DNA from: an uncultured Actinomycetes bacterium
Lineage (GTDB): Bacteria; Actinomycetota; Geothermincolia; Geothermincolales; RBG-13-55-18
Direction of reading: 5' to 3'
NCBI GenBank assembly: GCA_937128055.1
Contig: CAKZMC010000095.1
Location: forward strand, 1 to 35,369
Length of the DNA stretch: 35,369 nt
Part shown: one piece after another, positions 33,606 to 35,369 of the stretch
Position numbering within the stretch: position 1 is the first letter of the stretch
Layout of the letters: the number at the start of each line of letters is the position of its first letter
Notes under the pieces: generated by a model
What the model was told of the DNA's origin: nothing
The model's database searches: none
Seen by the model: the letters and a program-made list of their open reading frames with translations, nothing else
Translations under genes and position numbers: made by a program

Positions 33606-34175
33606 ATGGGGCGGAAGCGCATCGTACTCATGGCGGCCTGCATGGCGTGTCTTGTCCTGGGGTGCGGGGGCTCGCGTACGGGGGACGACCCCCTGCAGCA
33701 GGCGAAAAGGGCAACCCTGGAGGGCAGCTACCAGGTGAAGGCCCTGGAAGAGGGGGAAGCGCTGGGGGTGGGCATATACGACAACGGGTCCTTCCGCGTG
33801 GTGCTCGAAGGGACCCCTTCCATGATCATCTACAACGCGGAAATCGGTGAGGGGTGGATGGTCAACCTCCACGTGAAGACCTGCAAGAAAATCTCCTACG
33901 AGGAGGCGGCGAAGCGCGCGGGCTTCATGCCCCACGCGGCGATGAAGCCTTACTTCGAAGTGGAGAGGTACTGGGGCGAGGAGGGCTTTAACATGGAGAC
34001 GTCCGACGGCAGGTCAATTCGGGTGTATCTCGAGGCACCGGACTACCTGCCCAGCGCCTGGGAGGCCCGCTTGCGAGGGGACATCATCAGGAGGATTGAC
34101 TGGGAATACCGCAGGGTAGGCGCGGTATCTCAGGAGAACTTCCTGCTGCCCGAAGGCTTGAACGAGCAATCTTGA
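33606..34175 (+). CDS. Putative lipoprotein of unknown function
   Basis: This 189-residue protein starts at ATG 33606, 4 bases after rtcB, with GAGGAG overlapping the gap. The N-terminus is a lipoprotein signal: basic GRKR, hydrophobic stretch (7-19) and lipobox VLGC with cysteine C20, followed by GGSR. The mature part has alternating beta-type hydrophobic segments (RVVLEGTPSMIIYNAEIG and others), no cysteine-rich or catalytic motif, and two tryptophans late in the sequence. I do not recognise the family. Its placement right behind rtcB looks like operon membership, but a functional link to RNA repair is unlikely for a secreted lipoprotein. Confidence 0.75.
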   Translation: MGRKRIVLMAACMACLVLGCGGSRTGDDPLQQAKRATLEGSYQVKALEEGEALGVGIYDNGSFRVVLEGTPSMIIYNAEIGEGWMVNLHVKTCKKISYEEAAKRAGFMPHAAMKPYFEVERYWGEEGFNMETSDGRSIRVYLEAPDYLPSAWEARLRGDIIRRIDWEYRRVGAVSQENFLLPEGLNEQS

Positions 34176-34223
34176 GAAGCCATGCGGAGCTTTTAACACA
34201 ATATATAGTGCTTCATCGAGTTG

Positions 34224-34256
34224 TTTTCCACAACATATTGTTGATAATGTGCATAA
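34224..34256. promoter_or_regulatory. DnaA-box cluster downstream of the gyrase-rtcB region
   Basis: Three DnaA-box-like 9-mers occur in 33 bases: TTTTCCACA (34224-34232, plus), TTATCAACA (34247-34239, minus) and TTATGCACA (34256-34248, minus, directly adjacent; exact TTATNCACA). The latter two also occur in the clusters near dnaA. The site lies about 10 kb from the dnaA-dnaN gap and just upstream of tRNA-Ile. Confidence 0.6.
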
Positions 34257-34284
34257 GCGCGGTGGCGTTGCCTGGCCCGATTTC

Positions 34285-34313
34285 TTGTATGCGGGACGTC
34301 ACGAGGATATAAT
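34285..34313 (+). promoter_or_regulatory. Promoter of tRNA-Ile
   Basis: TTGTAT (34285-34290), a 17-base spacer and a perfect TATAAT (34308-34313). Transcription would begin near 34320, a few bases before the mature tRNA at 34326. Confidence 0.75.
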
Positions 34314-34325
34314 TTACCATTGCTA

Positions 34326-34402
<77 letters not shown>

Positions 34403-34408
34403 AGCAAG

Positions 34409-34437
34409 ACCGGGAGAAGAACAAGCTCCCGGTTTTT
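34409..34437 (+). terminator. Intrinsic terminator after tRNA-Ile
   Basis: An eight-base stem ACCGGGAG/CTCCCGGT with a nine-base loop is followed by TTTT (total run TTTTT). It lies 7 bases after the tRNA, a classical rho-independent terminator. Confidence 0.92.
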
Positions 34438-34596
34438 CGTTCTCCGCGCCTCTCCCTGCGACCCGGCGGCCGCGGCCAATGCCGCAGAAAGGGCGCGCAA
34501 TGCCCTTCCAGAACATGGCGTACGATCCACTTACAGGGACGGCGCGGGCCGGTCCGCCCTGCTCCCCTGGCTCATCTTGAACAGTTGATTTTCCAG

Positions 34597-35369
34597 ACTC
34601 CCAGGTAAAAGGGCGATTTTCACCTTCAGAAAAGGGCCGTGGCATTAGGATTGGCCTCTTTGGCGGATGGCGGCACCGCGACCCCGACGGCCTTGAATAC
34701 CTGGCCGGCACAACCCTTAAGGGGGCTGCGCAGCAGCCAGGTTGCCCCGTCTTGCTCCACCTCCACCTCGTAGAGGGCCTCCAGATCCCGCTTCATCTCG
34801 TCCCACTCGAATGCGCCCCCGGTCCTTGCCTTGAGTTCGTGCATGAGGAGGAGGGCCAGAAAGGAGACGAAGACGTGGCCCAAGATGTAGGAGTCCGATT
34901 GATGGTAGATGGGCCGGGTCCGGAGCGTGTCCTTGGCCTCGCGGAAGATCCTCTCCACCCGCCACAGCTCCTTGTACTTGGTGGCCACCTCATCCGCGGG
35001 CAGGTCGGTGTTGGTCGAAAGCACCCACTTTCCGTCGTAGCGCTCTTCTGCCTTCACCTTACCCCAGTCTATCTCCGGCCTCTGCCCCGCTTTCAGATAG
35101 CGCCGGTAGCCGGTGTTGCCGATGAGGGAGGAGGGGCTATCCTTAATCTTCCTCTCCAGGTCAGCAACCATGGCCTCGCGAGAGAGGCGGTCCCTCTCGG
35201 CCTCCTGGGGATTTAAGCAGACTATGTATCTCTTACCCTCGTAGAGTACCTCCTTCACCCGGAGGTTGTCCGTTACCTGGCGGAAGCGCCCCGCGCGGGA
35301 GAGCACCCCTGACATGGCCACTTTCTCCAGGCGCATCTTCACCCCCAGGATGTAGGTAAATCCCAGCTT
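34597..35369 (-). mobile_element. Left part of an IS1634-like insertion sequence, incomplete
   Basis: Only the transposase 3' end and its flank are inside the window. The IS end should lie between the tRNA terminator (34437) and the transposase stop (34626). The boundary given at 34597 is a guess at the ACTCCCAGGTAAAAG motif; the terminal inverted repeat cannot be confirmed without the other end. The rest of 34438-34625 shows no gene. Confidence 0.45.
34626..35369 (-). CDS. IS1634-like (DDE) transposase, 5' end beyond the window
   Basis: The frame is open from the right window edge, so the N-terminal part is missing; 34626 is the true stop. The visible ~247 residues start KLGFTYILGVKMR and have the features of IS1634-family transposases: SREAMVADLE, IGNTGYRRYLK, GKWVLSTNTDLPADEVA, then YKELWRVERIFREAKDTL, which carries the glutamate of the DDE triad followed six residues later by lysine (E-x6-K of the IS4 superfamily), and IYHQSDSYILGHVFVSFLALLL. 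No frameshift or stop is seen in this part, so the element may be intact. ORF orientation is toward the tRNA. Confidence 0.88.
   Translation of the reverse strand, partial: KLGFTYILGVKMRLEKVAMSGVLSRAGRFRQVTDNLRVKEVLYEGKRYIVCLNPQEAERDRLSREAMVADLERKIKDSPSSLIGNTGYRRYLKAGQRPEIDWGKVKAEERYDGKWVLSTNTDLPADEVATKYKELWRVERIFREAKDTLRTRPIYHQSDSYILGHVFVSFLALLLMHELKARTGGAFEWDEMKRDLEALYEVEVEQDGATWLLRSPLKGCAGQVFKAVGVAVPPSAKEANPNATALF

Overview
This window is the replication-origin neighbourhood of a high-GC bacterium, most likely an early-branching or uncultured actinobacterial lineage. The evidence is gene order: cwlM-like gene, aminotransferase, ddl, parB-parA-rsmG-khpB-yidC-yidD-rnpA-rpmH, then dnaA-dnaN-recF-dciA-gyrB-gyrA and tRNA-Ile. 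From memory this closely follows the Mycobacterium and Streptomyces origin region. No 16S rRNA or other phylogenetic marker outside the replication genes is present, so the placement is an inference.

Layout. Positions 1-4212 (+): a single-domain response regulator, two small overlapping membrane proteins, a PAS-rich membrane histidine kinase, and a CwlM-like peptidoglycan-binding protein whose amidase domain has lost its zinc-ligand histidines. Positions 4280-13649 (-): a chemotaxis cluster, read from right to left as cheR, two methyl-accepting proteins without ligand-binding domains, cheW, cheY, cheB, cheA, cheC, cheD, ending in an Asp23/Gls24 gene that overlaps cheD. It uses the CheC/CheD adaptation scheme, has no cheZ, and no flagellar genes are visible. 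Positions 14002-16236 (+): a PLP aminotransferase and D-Ala-D-Ala ligase. Positions 16237-21564 (-): parB, parA, rsmG, two perfect parS sites, khpB, yidC, yidD, rnpA, rpmH, with a consensus promoter at the rpmH end.

Positions 21565-24493 hold the divergent rpmH/dnaA control region. It contains a tandem repeat, a DnaA-box cluster, a little-known GHKL-ATPase/winged-helix gene directly before dnaA, dnaA itself, and the probable oriC between dnaA and dnaN. Positions 24494-31673 (+): dnaN, recF, dciA, gyrB, gyrA. Positions 31633-34175 (+): archease (overlapping gyrA), RNA ligase RtcB and a lipoprotein. A third DnaA-box cluster, tRNA-Ile(GAU) with promoter and terminator, and the 3' part of an IS1634-like transposase close the window.

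Genes on both sides of the origin are mostly transcribed away from it. The least explained parts are the GHKL-winged-helix gene in front of dnaA, the kinase operon ending in a pseudo-amidase, the Asp23 gene coupled to chemotaxis, the gyrA/archease overlap through a shared 9-bp repeat, and the DnaA-box cluster about 10 kb beyond the classical origin.
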